Shown: piece by piece, positions 9,455 through 17,712 of the stretch
Position numbering within the stretch: position 1 is the first letter of the stretch
Layout: every line of letters starts with the position of its first letter
NCBI GenBank assembly: GCA_947505055.1
Contig: CANNLO010000012.1
Span: 1 to 33,618 of the forward strand
Length of the DNA stretch: 33,618 nt
Direction: 5' to 3'
DNA from: Methylococcaceae bacterium
GTDB lineage: Bacteria > Pseudomonadota > Gammaproteobacteria > Methylococcales > Methylomonadaceae
Program-made: the position numbers and the translations under genes
Notes under the pieces: model-generated
Told to the model about the DNA's origin: nothing
Databases searched by the model: none
The model's input: the letters and a program-made list of their open reading frames with translations, nothing else

Positions 9455-10819
9455 ATGAATACTAAATCAGTAAAACAACTGCTAGTTATAACTTTTTTAC
9501 CTATTTATTTCTGCCTGACATCCATCTCGCAAGCAGCAAGCTTACCTGCTTATTTAGAGGGACAGCCATTACCATCTCTGGCCCCCATGCTAGAGCGTAG
9601 TATGCCGGCAGTCGTTAATATTTCAACTTCTACAAACATTCAGGTTAACGAAAACCCATTGATGCAAGATCCGGTATTTCGGCAATTTTTTAATGCACCG
9701 GGCCAATTTAGGCAGCAACAAAAAAACAGCCTGGGATCTGGCTTTATTATCGACAGTAAGCAAGGCTTGGTGATGACCAATAATCATGTCATCGATAAAG
9801 CCGATAAAATCGTGGTCACCTTGAATGATGGCCGCCAGCTTTCCGCGAAACTAATCGGCACCGATCCCGAAGCAGATGTCGCTATCATTCAGATTCTCGC
9901 AGAAAACCTAACCATGTTACCCATTGCCGACTCCAGCCAACTGAAAGTTGGTGATTTTGTTGTCGCTATTGGTAATCCGTTTGGCTTGGGACAGACTGCA
10001 ACTTCGGGCATTGTCAGCGCTTTGGGACGCTCCGGTCTTGGCATTGAAGGCTACGAAGACTTTATCCAGACCGATGCTTCGATTAACCCCGGTAATTCAG
10101 GTGGCGCGCTGGTTAACTTGCGAGGCGAATTTATTGGTATGAATACCGCAATCCTGGCGCCCAACGGAGGTAATGTCGGCATCGGTTTTGCTATTCCTTC
10201 CAATATGGTGATGACCATTAAAGAATCACTGCTCAAGCACGGCGAGGTCAGGCGCGGCTTGTTAGGCGTAACCACGCAGGATCTTACGCCTGAACTGGTC
10301 AATGCCTTTAATTTAAAAAACAAACAAGGCGCTGCCATTAGCCGGATTGAAAGCAATTCACCCGCTGCAAAAGCAGGGCTTGAACCCGGAGACATTATTG
10401 TTTCAGCCAATGGCCGGCCCATTAAAAACAGTCATGACATTCGTAATATCGTTGGCCTGATGCAAATTGGCGATAATGTTGAACTGGAATATTTCCGCGA
10501 CAATGAAAAAAAACAGGTGACCGCCACCATTGGTAAACAGGAATTGCCCCAACTGGCTGGGGATAAGTTGCACCATACCTTACAGGGAACCTTATTAAGC
10601 ACCCCCTTAAAAAGCCAGATTGAAGGTGTTTTAATTGAAAAAATAGACACCACATCAAATGCCTGGCGTGTAGGCTTGCGTCCGGGCGACGTTATTGTAT
10701 CGGCAAATCGTTATCGCGTACGTAACTTGGAGGAGTTAAAACAGATAGTCGATCCCAAGGGTGCATTACTGATTAATATCCAGAGAGGACAGGAAGGCTT
10801 CTTTGTTGTGTTAAAGTAA
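9455..10819 (+). CDS. degQ: Periplasmic Do-family serine protease (DegP/DegQ/MucD type)
   Basis: The 454-aa protein has a signal peptide (hydrophobic residues ~8-26, cleavage likely after SQAA around 27-28), a trypsin-like domain with the catalytic triad H111 (TNNHVID), D141 (EADVAII) and S215 (GNSGGALV), and two PDZ domains (~265-355 and ~375-450). It degrades or chaperones misfolded envelope proteins and is expected as a periplasmic oligomer. No rseA/rpoE genes are adjacent, so it is not in the mucD operon; DegQ is the nearest name but DegP/MucD cannot be separated by sequence inspection alone. Confidence 0.93.
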   Translation: MNTKSVKQLLVITFLPIYFCLTSISQAASLPAYLEGQPLPSLAPMLERSMPAVVNISTSTNIQVNENPLMQDPVFRQFFNAPGQFRQQQKNSLGSGFIIDSKQGLVMTNNHVIDKADKIVVTLNDGRQLSAKLIGTDPEADVAIIQILAENLTMLPIADSSQLKVGDFVVAIGNPFGLGQTATSGIVSALGRSGLGIEGYEDFIQTDASINPGNSGGALVNLRGEFIGMNTAILAPNGGNVGIGFAIPSNMVMTIKESLLKHGEVRRGLLGVTTQDLTPELVNAFNLKNKQGAAISRIESNSPAAKAGLEPGDIIVSANGRPIKNSHDIRNIVGLMQIGDNVELEYFRDNEKKQVTATIGKQELPQLAGDKLHHTLQGTLLSTPLKSQIEGVLIEKIDTTSNAWRVGLRPGDVIVSANRYRVRNLEELKQIVDPKGALLINIQRGQEGFFVVLK

Positions 10820-10828
10820 TTAGATAAA

Positions 10829-10871
10829 AGGTTCAATGTACAAGGCGAGTACTTTTGAACCTTGTACATTG
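10829..10871. repeat. Inverted repeat related to the GGTTCAA heptads, moaB leader
   Basis: CAATGTACAAGG (10834-10845) is perfectly complemented by CCTTGTACATTG (10860-10871). The overlapping AAGGTTCAA and TTGAACCTT also pair, giving two alternative stems. It lies 28 bp upstream of the moaB start and just after the degQ stop. Confidence 0.75.
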
Positions 10872-10899
10872 CAACTGAATCCTTGGACCTTCATTAAAC

Positions 10900-11421
10900 A
10901 TGACTACAGAAAAACCTTTCATCCCCTTAACCATCGCTATACTGGTCGTTTCTGATAGCCGTACTGATGTTGATGACGTTTCCGGTAAAACCCTGGTTGA
11001 ACGGGCTCTTGAAGCAGGGCACCAAGTCCTTGAAAAAAAAATAGTGCCTGACGACATTTATCAAATCAGGGCAGTCGTTTCCAACTGGATTGCGAACGAG
11101 AAGGTTAATGTCGTCATCACTACCGGGGGCACGGGAGTAACGGGAAGGGATGGTACACCTGAGGCTGTTACGCCGCTGCTGGACAAGATCTTGGACGGTT
11201 TTGGCGAAATCTTCAGGATGCTGTCTTATCAGGATATTAAAACTTCTACCATCCAATCCAGAGCACTTGCCGGCGTTGCCAATGCGACCTATCTATTTTG
11301 CCTGCCAGGCTCTTCCGGTGCCTGCCGCACTGCCTGGGATGCCTTAATCAAAGATCAACTCGATCATCGCACCCGCCCCTGCAACCTAGTGCAACTGATG
11401 CCCAGACTGATGGAAAAATAA
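10900..11421 (+). CDS. moaB: Molybdenum cofactor biosynthesis protein MoaB
   Basis: The 173-aa MogA/MoaB-fold protein has VSDSRTDVDDVSG (about 17-29), TTGGTGVTGRDGTPEAV (74-90) and a C-terminal LPGSSGACRTAWD segment. These match the molybdopterin adenylyltransferase family; MoaB is the shorter hexameric branch involved in adenylating molybdopterin or a related step. Its TAA stop overlaps the ATG of the DUF423 gene (TAATG). No other molybdenum cofactor genes are in the window. Confidence 0.93.
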   Translation: MTTEKPFIPLTIAILVVSDSRTDVDDVSGKTLVERALEAGHQVLEKKIVPDDIYQIRAVVSNWIANEKVNVVITTGGTGVTGRDGTPEAVTPLLDKILDGFGEIFRMLSYQDIKTSTIQSRALAGVANATYLFCLPGSSGACRTAWDALIKDQLDHRTRPCNLVQLMPRLMEK

Positions 11422-11825
11422 TGAACATGATTTTTTTAATGCTAGGCGCCTTAAGCGCAATGCTCGGTGTCGGCATGGGTGCGTTTGGCGCTCATGGCTT
11501 AAAAACTGTCATCAGTCCGGAATTATTAACCGTCTACCAAACCGGTGTAAGCTATCAAATGTGGCATGCCTTAGGATTGATTGGCCTTGCTCTGATTCAG
11601 CCGCAAGCCCATGACTCAAAATTATTAAAATGGTCCGGCTGGTTGATGTTCGTTGGCATTTTACTTTTTTCTGGTAGCTTATACTTACTGGCTTTGCTTA
11701 ATCTGAAATGGCTAGGCATGATTACCCCGATAGGTGGCGTTTGTTTTTTAATCGCCTGGTTTTTAATCACATTGTTCGCCACCCTACATATCAGACATTC
11801 TGATCACAATAACAGGAATAAATAA
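11421..11825 (+). CDS. DUF423 family small membrane protein (YgdD-like)
   Basis: From the ATG at 11421 the product is 134 aa with four hydrophobic helices. It opens MNMIFLMLGALSAMLGVGMG and continues AFGAHGL, the DUF423 signature, followed by a YQTGVSYQMWHALGL segment. The frame extends 123 bp upstream inside moaB, but the TAATG overlap with the moaB stop and the family-typical start fix this choice. Function is unknown; it is an inner-membrane protein. Its own TAA overlaps the pepN ATG, so moaB, this gene and pepN are translationally coupled. Confidence 0.9.
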   Translation: MNMIFLMLGALSAMLGVGMGAFGAHGLKTVISPELLTVYQTGVSYQMWHALGLIGLALIQPQAHDSKLLKWSGWLMFVGILLFSGSLYLLALLNLKWLGMITPIGGVCFLIAWFLITLFATLHIRHSDHNNRNK

Positions 11826-14491
11826 TGCGCGACCCTAATCCTCAAACGATTTATCTAAAAGATTACACCGTACCTGACTATTTGATTCACAATGTCGCCC
11901 TAAACTTTACCTTGGATGAGGGATGCACCGTAGTTAGTTCCAGACTTACATTAAGTCGCAATCCAGCCAGCAAAACTCTAATCAACTCGCTAACTCTTGC
12001 CGGTGAAAACCTCAAGCTGCTTCGCATTAATCTGGATGACGGAACTGACTTAAGCAAAGAACAATATTTGCAAACTCAGGATTCCTTAATCATAAATAAT
12101 GTTCCGCAGCAGCATGCTTTTGTATTGTGTATTGAAAACACCATCAATCCAAAAGCGAATACCGCTCTTGAGGGCTTGTATCTTTCCAATGATATGCTCT
12201 GTACCCAGTGCGAAGCGGAAGGTTTTAGAAAAATCACCTATTTTTTGGACCGCCCCGATGTTATGAGCCTGTTTACAACAACTATTACCGGCGATAAAAA
12301 TCGTTATCCGGTACTCTTATCCAACGGCAACAAAATCGCACAAGGCGAACTGTCCGATAATCGCCATTGGGTAACCTGGGAAGACCCGTTTAACAAGCCC
12401 TGCTACTTGTTTGCACTGGTTGCCGGACAACTTGAATGTATAGCAGACCGTTTTACCACGCAGTCCGGTCGTGACATTGACTTGCAAATCTTTGTCGAAA
12501 AACACGATATAGACAAATGCGATCATGCCATGCAATCGCTTAAAAACTCTATGCTCTGGGATGAACAGGTTTATGGCCGCGAATATGATCTAAATTTGTA
12601 CATGATCGTCGCCGTCAGTCATTTCAACATGGGAGCAATGGAAAACAAAGGCCTCAACGTATTTAATACCAAATTCGTACTGGCCCGCCCCGATACCGCG
12701 ACAGACTCTGATTATGAACATATTGAAGGCGTCATAGGACATGAATATTTTCATAACTGGACTGGCAACCGAATTACTTGCCGGGATTGGTTCCAGCTCA
12801 GCCTTAAAGAAGGTTTTACGGTATTCCGCGACCAGGAGTTTACCGGCGATCGCACCTCAAAAGCCGTAAAGCGCATCGAAGATGTCAACATGCTTCGCAC
12901 CCGTCAGTTTGCTGAAGACGCCGGCCCGCTGGCACATCCGATTCGTCCCGATTCCTACATGGAAATCAACAATTTTTACACCTTAACCGTCTATGAAAAA
13001 GGCGCCGAAGTGGTACGTATGATCCACACCTTGGTGGGTGCGGAAGGTTTTCGTAAAGGCAGCGATTTATATTTTGAGCGTCATGACGGGCAGGCGGTGA
13101 CCTGCGACGATTTCGTCAACGCTATGGAAAGTGCCAACAATATTGATTTAGGCCAGTTCCGCCGCTGGTACGCACAAGCCGGCACGCCGGTATTAACAGT
13201 GCAGCAGCATTATGATCCATCTGCGCAAACACTGACGCTAACCTTCAGTCAAAACTGCCCACCGACGCCCGGTCAAACGCATAAAGAGCCGCTACACATT
13301 CCGGTAACCTTGGGTTTACTACATAAAGATGGCTCGGTGGCGCAGTGCAAACTGCAAGACAATGCTGCCAAAGAAGCTCAAAACCAAGTCATTTTGCAAC
13401 TCACTCAATCTAAACAGGTCTTTGTTTTTGAGAATCTGGCCGAACAACCTGTGGTTTCCATACTGAGAGGTTTTTCAGCACCGGTTAAACTGGAAATGGA
13501 CCGCAGCTTAGAGGAACTCGCATTTTTGTTGAGTTATGACAGTGACACTTTTAATCGCTGGGAAGCCGGACAGCAATTGGCCGGACAGGTTATTGAAGAC
13601 TTGATTGACGAGGTCAAAAATGGCCGGAAAATGCAGCTTAACCCCATTATAGTCACCGCCTTTAAACAAGTGCTGGAACACCCTTGGGACGATTTATCAT
13701 ACTTTGCTTTACTATTAAGCCTGCCCTCTGAAAATTATCTTGCCGAGCAGATGCAGGTAGTCGACGTAGATTCGATTCATGCCGCTCGAGAGTTTCTTGT
13801 TCAGAATTTGGCTGAACAATTGCAATCTCAGTTTCAGGCTTTATACGAAAACAATCATCGAGACGAGTCAGGACAATTCGATTCCGGTGCGATTGGTCGC
13901 AGACGCATTAAAAACACTTGCCTCAGTTATTTAAGCAAACTGGAAAATAAAGATATTCAGCAATTGTCGCAACTGCAATTTAACAGCGCAAAAAACATGA
14001 CTGACCAGCTTGCGGCTTTAACGGTGATTGTCAATAATCCGCATCCCGCCAGCCAGCAGTGTTTGGCCGATTTTTATCACCAATGGCGAACTGAAGCACT
14101 GGTCATCGATAAATGGTTCGCCTTGCAAGCCGCAAGCAATATGCCTGATACTTTTGCGACAGTTCAATCGCTAATGAACCACCCTGCGTTCGATTTAAAA
14201 AACCCTAACCGCGTCAGATCGTTGATTGGCGCTTTCAGTCAGGCTAATCCCCTCCATTTTCATGCAAAAAATGGTCAAGGTTATCAATTTCTTGCTGACC
14301 AGATTATTGCCCTCAACACTTTAAATCCTCAGGTTGCATCTCGTATGGTAAGCGCCTTAACATCTTGGCGCCGGCATGATATAAGCAGACAGATGTTGAT
14401 GAAAGCACAGCTGGAACGCATTATAAGCACTGAAGATATTTCAAAAGATGTTTATGAAGTGGCGAGCAAGAGTCTAAATTACCAAGCTTGA
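11825..14491 (+). CDS. pepN: Aminopeptidase N (M1 family)
   Basis: The 888-aa zinc metallopeptidase removes N-terminal amino acids from peptides in the cytoplasm. The substrate motif GAMEN (270-274) and zinc site HEYFH (306-310) with the downstream E329 (WFQLSLKEGFT) are intact. Length and the QCEAEGFRKITYFLDRPDVM-like N-terminal segment match the proteobacterial PepN type. The start ATG overlaps the DUF423 stop. It is followed by 181 bp with no gene; a weak AAAACGCG/CGCGTTTT pairing (14591-14598 with 14649-14656) ending in a T run may act as terminator. Confidence 0.97.
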   Translation: MRDPNPQTIYLKDYTVPDYLIHNVALNFTLDEGCTVVSSRLTLSRNPASKTLINSLTLAGENLKLLRINLDDGTDLSKEQYLQTQDSLIINNVPQQHAFVLCIENTINPKANTALEGLYLSNDMLCTQCEAEGFRKITYFLDRPDVMSLFTTTITGDKNRYPVLLSNGNKIAQGELSDNRHWVTWEDPFNKPCYLFALVAGQLECIADRFTTQSGRDIDLQIFVEKHDIDKCDHAMQSLKNSMLWDEQVYGREYDLNLYMIVAVSHFNMGAMENKGLNVFNTKFVLARPDTATDSDYEHIEGVIGHEYFHNWTGNRITCRDWFQLSLKEGFTVFRDQEFTGDRTSKAVKRIEDVNMLRTRQFAEDAGPLAHPIRPDSYMEINNFYTLTVYEKGAEVVRMIHTLVGAEGFRKGSDLYFERHDGQAVTCDDFVNAMESANNIDLGQFRRWYAQAGTPVLTVQQHYDPSAQTLTLTFSQNCPPTPGQTHKEPLHIPVTLGLLHKDGSVAQCKLQDNAAKEAQNQVILQLTQSKQVFVFENLAEQPVVSILRGFSAPVKLEMDRSLEELAFLLSYDSDTFNRWEAGQQLAGQVIEDLIDEVKNGRKMQLNPIIVTAFKQVLEHPWDDLSYFALLLSLPSENYLAEQMQVVDVDSIHAAREFLVQNLAEQLQSQFQALYENNHRDESGQFDSGAIGRRRIKNTCLSYLSKLENKDIQQLSQLQFNSAKNMTDQLAALTVIVNNPHPASQQCLADFYHQWRTEALVIDKWFALQAASNMPDTFATVQSLMNHPAFDLKNPNRVRSLIGAFSQANPLHFHAKNGQGYQFLADQIIALNTLNPQVASRMVSALTSWRRHDISRQMLMKAQLERIISTEDISKDVYEVASKSLNYQA

Positions 14492-14672
14492 CAGTTGATC
14501 CGGAAAATCTGTGAATCATTTAATTCGAGACAGATAATAGCCCAAAGCCAGCTTTGGATTCCACACCAGAGTTCAAGTCTGGCTTTGAACAAAACGCGTA
14601 GAGCGAATGCGCTAGTATTGGATGTGTTATTCAATTTTCATAGCTTAGCGCGTTTTTTACCCAATTGATATT

Positions 14673-15410
14673 ATGAACAACTCCCCAAAAAACGTCCTGA
14701 TTACCGGTGCCGCAAAACGCATCGGTGCAACTTGCGCAAGGTTGCTGCACAAGGAAGGCTACAATATTTTTCTGCATTACCGCTCATCTTCAACAGAAGC
14801 AATGCAACTTTGTGACGAACTTAATCAACAGCGCGCCAATTCAGCAAAAATCATGCAGGCTAATTTACTCAACATGACTGAACTGAAGTCGCTTGCCAAA
14901 GCAGCGTGTTTGGCGTGGGGCGGTATTGATGTGCTGGTCAACAATGCCTCAGCTTTTTATCCAACAGCAATAACCGATGTGACCGAACAACAGTGGGATG
15001 AATTAATGGGCAGTAATTTGAAATCACCATTTTTTTTGGCCAAAGCCCTGGCCAAAACCTTGGCCGACAATACAGGCTGCATAATCAATATTGTCGATAT
15101 TCATGCCGAACGCGGACTGAACGGTTATCCCGTTTACAGTATTGCAAAAGCCGGACTTGCAGCGATGACCAAGATTTTGGCCAAAGAATTGGGCCCCACT
15201 GTCAGAGTCAACGGCGTGGCTCCCGGCGCAATACTATGGCCGGAACAGTTGCCTGAGCAGACTCGGCAAGAAATTCTGCAACGAGTAGCCTTAAAACGTA
15301 GCGGTGAAACGATTGATATTGCCAAAGCAGTGCTTTTTTTAATCAACGATGCGAATTATATGACTGGTCAAATCCTGACTGTCGATGGTGGTCGCAGTTT
15401 ATTTTGTTAA
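14673..15410 (+). CDS. Pteridine reductase (short-chain dehydrogenase, FolM/PTR1-like)
   Basis: The 245-aa SDR has the NADPH-binding motif TGAAKRIG (11-18), where the Arg is typical of pteridine reductases, and NNAS at 90-93. The catalytic residues D142, Y155 and K159 are present: an Asp replaces the usual SDR Ser, with 13-residue then 4-residue spacing, exactly the PTR1 pattern. Family members reduce dihydropterins and in some cases dihydrofolate with NADPH. It is tail-to-tail with folK, their 3' ends overlapping by 12 bp, which supports a pterin/folate role. I am confident of the family; whether it serves folate or another pterin is inference. Confidence 0.87.
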   Translation: MNNSPKNVLITGAAKRIGATCARLLHKEGYNIFLHYRSSSTEAMQLCDELNQQRANSAKIMQANLLNMTELKSLAKAACLAWGGIDVLVNNASAFYPTAITDVTEQQWDELMGSNLKSPFFLAKALAKTLADNTGCIINIVDIHAERGLNGYPVYSIAKAGLAAMTKILAKELGPTVRVNGVAPGAILWPEQLPEQTRQEILQRVALKRSGETIDIAKAVLFLINDANYMTGQILTVDGGRSLFC

Positions 15411-15899
15411 AGCCCAGGTCGGCATAATTCGCTTTTGTTTTAAATCCGTTTTGTCGAATTTTCCCCAAAGCTCTGCATAACTTAAGTGACTAACCGGATG
15501 TTTCAGGTCAGGCGCACAAGCAGCTAAAGGCTCAAGCACAAAAGCATAATGCTCAATTTCATCACGGGGTATCTGTAAGCGACCATCGTTAATGATTAAA
15601 TCGCCGTATAAAATCAAATCCAAATCGAGGGTACGCGACGAAAACTTCTGGCTGTCCCGTGTACGACCATTATCCAATTCGATTTGCCTGAGCTGCCTGG
15701 CAACGTCCTTCACTTCCAAATCAGACTCAAAACCAACCACAAGATTGTAGAAAGCGTCCCCGGCAAAACCCACCGGCTCCGATTCATACACATCTGAGAT
15801 TATCAATTTCCCAAAAATTCTCTCAAGCGCAATAAGGCTGGCAGGAATATGTTCGTCCTTGCCAATGTTACTCCCTATACTGATGTACCCCTTAGTCAC
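15399..15899 (-). CDS. folK: 2-amino-4-hydroxy-6-hydroxymethyldihydropteridine diphosphokinase
   Basis: FolK transfers pyrophosphate from ATP to 6-hydroxymethyl-dihydropterin before FolP in folate synthesis. The 166-aa protein has ISIGSNIGKD at the N-terminus, ESEPVGFAGDAFYNLV (39-54), the signature RTLDLDLILYGD (89-100) and IPRDEIEHYAFVLEPL. The start is a GTG at 15899 that overlaps the folB stop as GTGA, consistent with coupled translation. The 3' end overlaps the opposing pteridine reductase gene by 12 bp. Confidence 0.94.
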   Translation of the reverse strand: MTKGYISIGSNIGKDEHIPASLIALERIFGKLIISDVYESEPVGFAGDAFYNLVVGFESDLEVKDVARQLRQIELDNGRTRDSQKFSSRTLDLDLILYGDLIINDGRLQIPRDEIEHYAFVLEPLAACAPDLKHPVSHLSYAELWGKFDKTDLKQKRIMPTWALTK

Positions 15900-16255
15900 G
15901 ATGACTTAGCTCCTCGCTCAATAACAATACCCACGTCACTGGCTCCACGAATGGCGCCTTTTTTATTCAGGGATATTTTTACCCAAGGCACATTAAATTC
16001 GTTGCGTATGATATCGGCAACTTCCGAAATTAATTTTTCGACCAGTAAAAATTGACTGGCCTCGACAAAAGAAATAATTCGGTGAGAAACTGTTTTATAA
16101 TCAAGTGCGTATTGAATATCGTCAGTTTCAGCCGCTTTTTGAATATCAAAAGCCATTTCAATATCAAAAATGACAGTTTGTTTGGTTACTCTCTCCCAAT
16201 CATAAATGCCAATGATGGTTTGAATTTCCAGACCGCCTAAAAATATGATGTCCAT
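15896..16255 (-). CDS. folB: Dihydroneopterin aldolase
   Basis: FolB cleaves 7,8-dihydroneopterin to the substrate of FolK. The 119-aa product has GIYDWER with E21, LVEKLISEVA mid-protein (E73 expected in pterin binding), and LNKKGAIRGASDVGI near the end with a catalytic Lys at 98 or 99. Length is normal. It overlaps folK by 4 bp and is divergent from plsY across a 192-bp gap that contains interlocked inverted repeats. Confidence 0.94.
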   Translation of the reverse strand: MDIIFLGGLEIQTIIGIYDWERVTKQTVIFDIEMAFDIQKAAETDDIQYALDYKTVSHRIISFVEASQFLLVEKLISEVADIIRNEFNVPWVKISLNKKGAIRGASDVGIVIERGAKSS

Positions 16256-16303
16256 TATGATTTCCGGTTATGATGCATGTTTTTTTAAAAGTCGCTTGGT
16301 TTG

Positions 16304-16388
16304 TGCTCCTGCATCAACCTATCGCCTGCCTATGCCACACTAATGTAGTCACTGCAGATATTGCAGGAGCAAATACCTGGCTAGGCAG
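16304..16388. repeat. Interlocked inverted repeats between folB and plsY
   Basis: Arm A TGCTCCTGCA (16304-16313) pairs perfectly with A' (16362-16371). Arm B CTGCCTA (16326-16332, extendable to 16336 with one bulge) pairs with B' TAGGCAG (16382-16388). The order A-B-A'-B' allows a pseudoknot or two competing hairpins in the plsY leader. Function unknown. Confidence 0.75.
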
Positions 16389-16447
16389 TCGGTAAGTATC
16401 AAGGAAACGGTCTAAGCTTACAAGTTCAAAATGATAAAGGTTACCCA

Positions 16448-17017
16448 ATGGTCGAATGGTTGTTTGTTCCCGCTGCTTATTTAATAGGCTCAATTTCAAG
16501 TGCTATCATAATTTGTCGCCTGATGAGCTTGCCTGATCCTCGCGAACAGGGCTCGGGTAATCCAGGCGCAACTAATGTGATGCGTATTGGTGGAAAAAAA
16601 GCGGCCGCGATTACCTTGTTGGGCGATATGCTTAAAGGTTTAATTCCGGTCTATCTCGCAAAAGCATCCGGATTGCCCGCAGAACTGGTCTCTATAACCG
16701 GCTTGGCAGCTTTTATGGGACATTTATATCCAATTTTATTCGGCTTTAAAGGTGGCAAGGGAGTCGCTACATCAGTCGGTGTTCTTCTGGGCTATTCCTG
16801 GCTCCTGGGCCTTGCCTTTATGGTGACTTGGTTTTTAATTTATAAGTTGGGCAAAATTTCGTCTCTATCGGCATTAGTTGCTTCGATCCTATCGCCTGTT
16901 TTTGCCTGGTTTATTGCGGGAAACGAAGCTTTTGTTATCGCGTCAGTCATCATGATGATTTTTTTATTATGGCGACATAAAAGCAACATTCAGCGTTTAC
17001 TTGCAGGGGAAGAATAA
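16448..17017 (+). CDS. plsY: Glycerol-3-phosphate acyltransferase PlsY
   Basis: PlsY moves an acyl group from acyl-phosphate to glycerol-3-phosphate in the inner membrane, the first step of phospholipid synthesis. The 189-aa protein has several hydrophobic helices and the three conserved loops: GSGNPGATN (35-43), the GDMLKG segment, and GHLYPILFGFKGGKGVATSVG, where the glycine-rich loop holds the active site. All are intact. The start ATG at 16448 gives MVEWLFVPAAYLIGSISSAI, a normal N-terminus. It is divergent from folB, as in many proteobacteria. Confidence 0.95.
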   Translation: MVEWLFVPAAYLIGSISSAIIICRLMSLPDPREQGSGNPGATNVMRIGGKKAAAITLLGDMLKGLIPVYLAKASGLPAELVSITGLAAFMGHLYPILFGFKGGKGVATSVGVLLGYSWLLGLAFMVTWFLIYKLGKISSLSALVASILSPVFAWFIAGNEAFVIASVIMMIFLLWRHKSNIQRLLAGEE

Positions 17018-17208
17018 AGGCAGTTCAAGCCCAATTACCCTATAGCCAATTGGAGATGCTCATTTCCTTGGCCGCAAGCAGCATCTCGTCGATAAAGTGC
17101 TGAGTATATAAAAGTTCGTCCTTAATTCAATTGCCAATAGGATGACTTGATTGGTGATTTAAAGTTTCGGTTGGAAATGACCCTGCTGTTTTGAAATGCA
17201 CCCGGTCA

Positions 17209-17712
17209 TTATTCGGAGCTTACTTTGCCAATCTTAAATCTGGCGCGAAACAACGCAATAATAACCACCAGCAACAACGCTCCCAGGGATGCTTCCAGAA
17301 TGACGAAAGCAGCAATTTTAAAGTAGGCAAACAGTGGGTCGACAAATCTGACCAACCAGCCGCCTGCTTCATCAGCCAACGCAGCGCCGTAAGTCAAACT
17401 GCTAAGCCAGATTTTAAGCCGCACCGAGAACTCGGTCATCAGCATCAAATGAGTCAAGGTAAGCACAAGCATCCCCATCGAGAACAAATGAAAATGCGAG
17501 ACTTCCAACATGCCCTGATAACTGCGAGGCTGGGTAAATTGTTGTTCGGAACCCAGATAATAGGCAATGACCGAGCCTGGCGTTAGGTTCATGTGATGAA
17601 AATACATCATGCCATTACTGACCCATAACAGGGCGATATAGACTAGAAACATTAACACCAACGTGTTTAACAAGGATTTTCGATGTTGCTCGCCGGTTAC
17701 AAAATAACGCAT
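17209..17712 (-). CDS. Conserved four-helix membrane protein with histidine pairs (possible cytochrome b-like)
   Basis: The 167-aa product has four predicted membrane helices (~15-37, 72-95, 100-120, 133-155). H39-H40 follow helix 1 and H73, H75 and H88 lie in helix 2, the kind of spacing that can ligate b heme. A conserved-looking loop MNLTPGSVIAYYLGSEQQF joins helices 1 and 2. The start ATG overlaps the stop of the FMN-binding gene (TAATG), so the two proteins are probably made together and work as a membrane/periplasm redox pair. No named family is recognised; heme binding is inference. Confidence 0.7.
   Translation of the reverse strand: MRYFVTGEQHRKSLLNTLVLMFLVYIALLWVSNGMMYFHHMNLTPGSVIAYYLGSEQQFTQPRSYQGMLEVSHFHLFSMGMLVLTLTHLMLMTEFSVRLKIWLSSLTYGAALADEAGGWLVRFVDPLFAYFKIAAFVILEASLGALLLVVIIALFRARFKIGKVSSE

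Noticed and set aside
10051..10658. Several minus-strand frames inside degQ
   Set aside because: They are shadows of the protease reading frame; the plus-strand protein has all catalytic and PDZ motifs.
14591..14656. Intrinsic terminator after pepN
   Set aside because: Arms AAAACGCG and CGCGTTTT pair perfectly, but the loop is about 50 nt; too weak to list as a feature.
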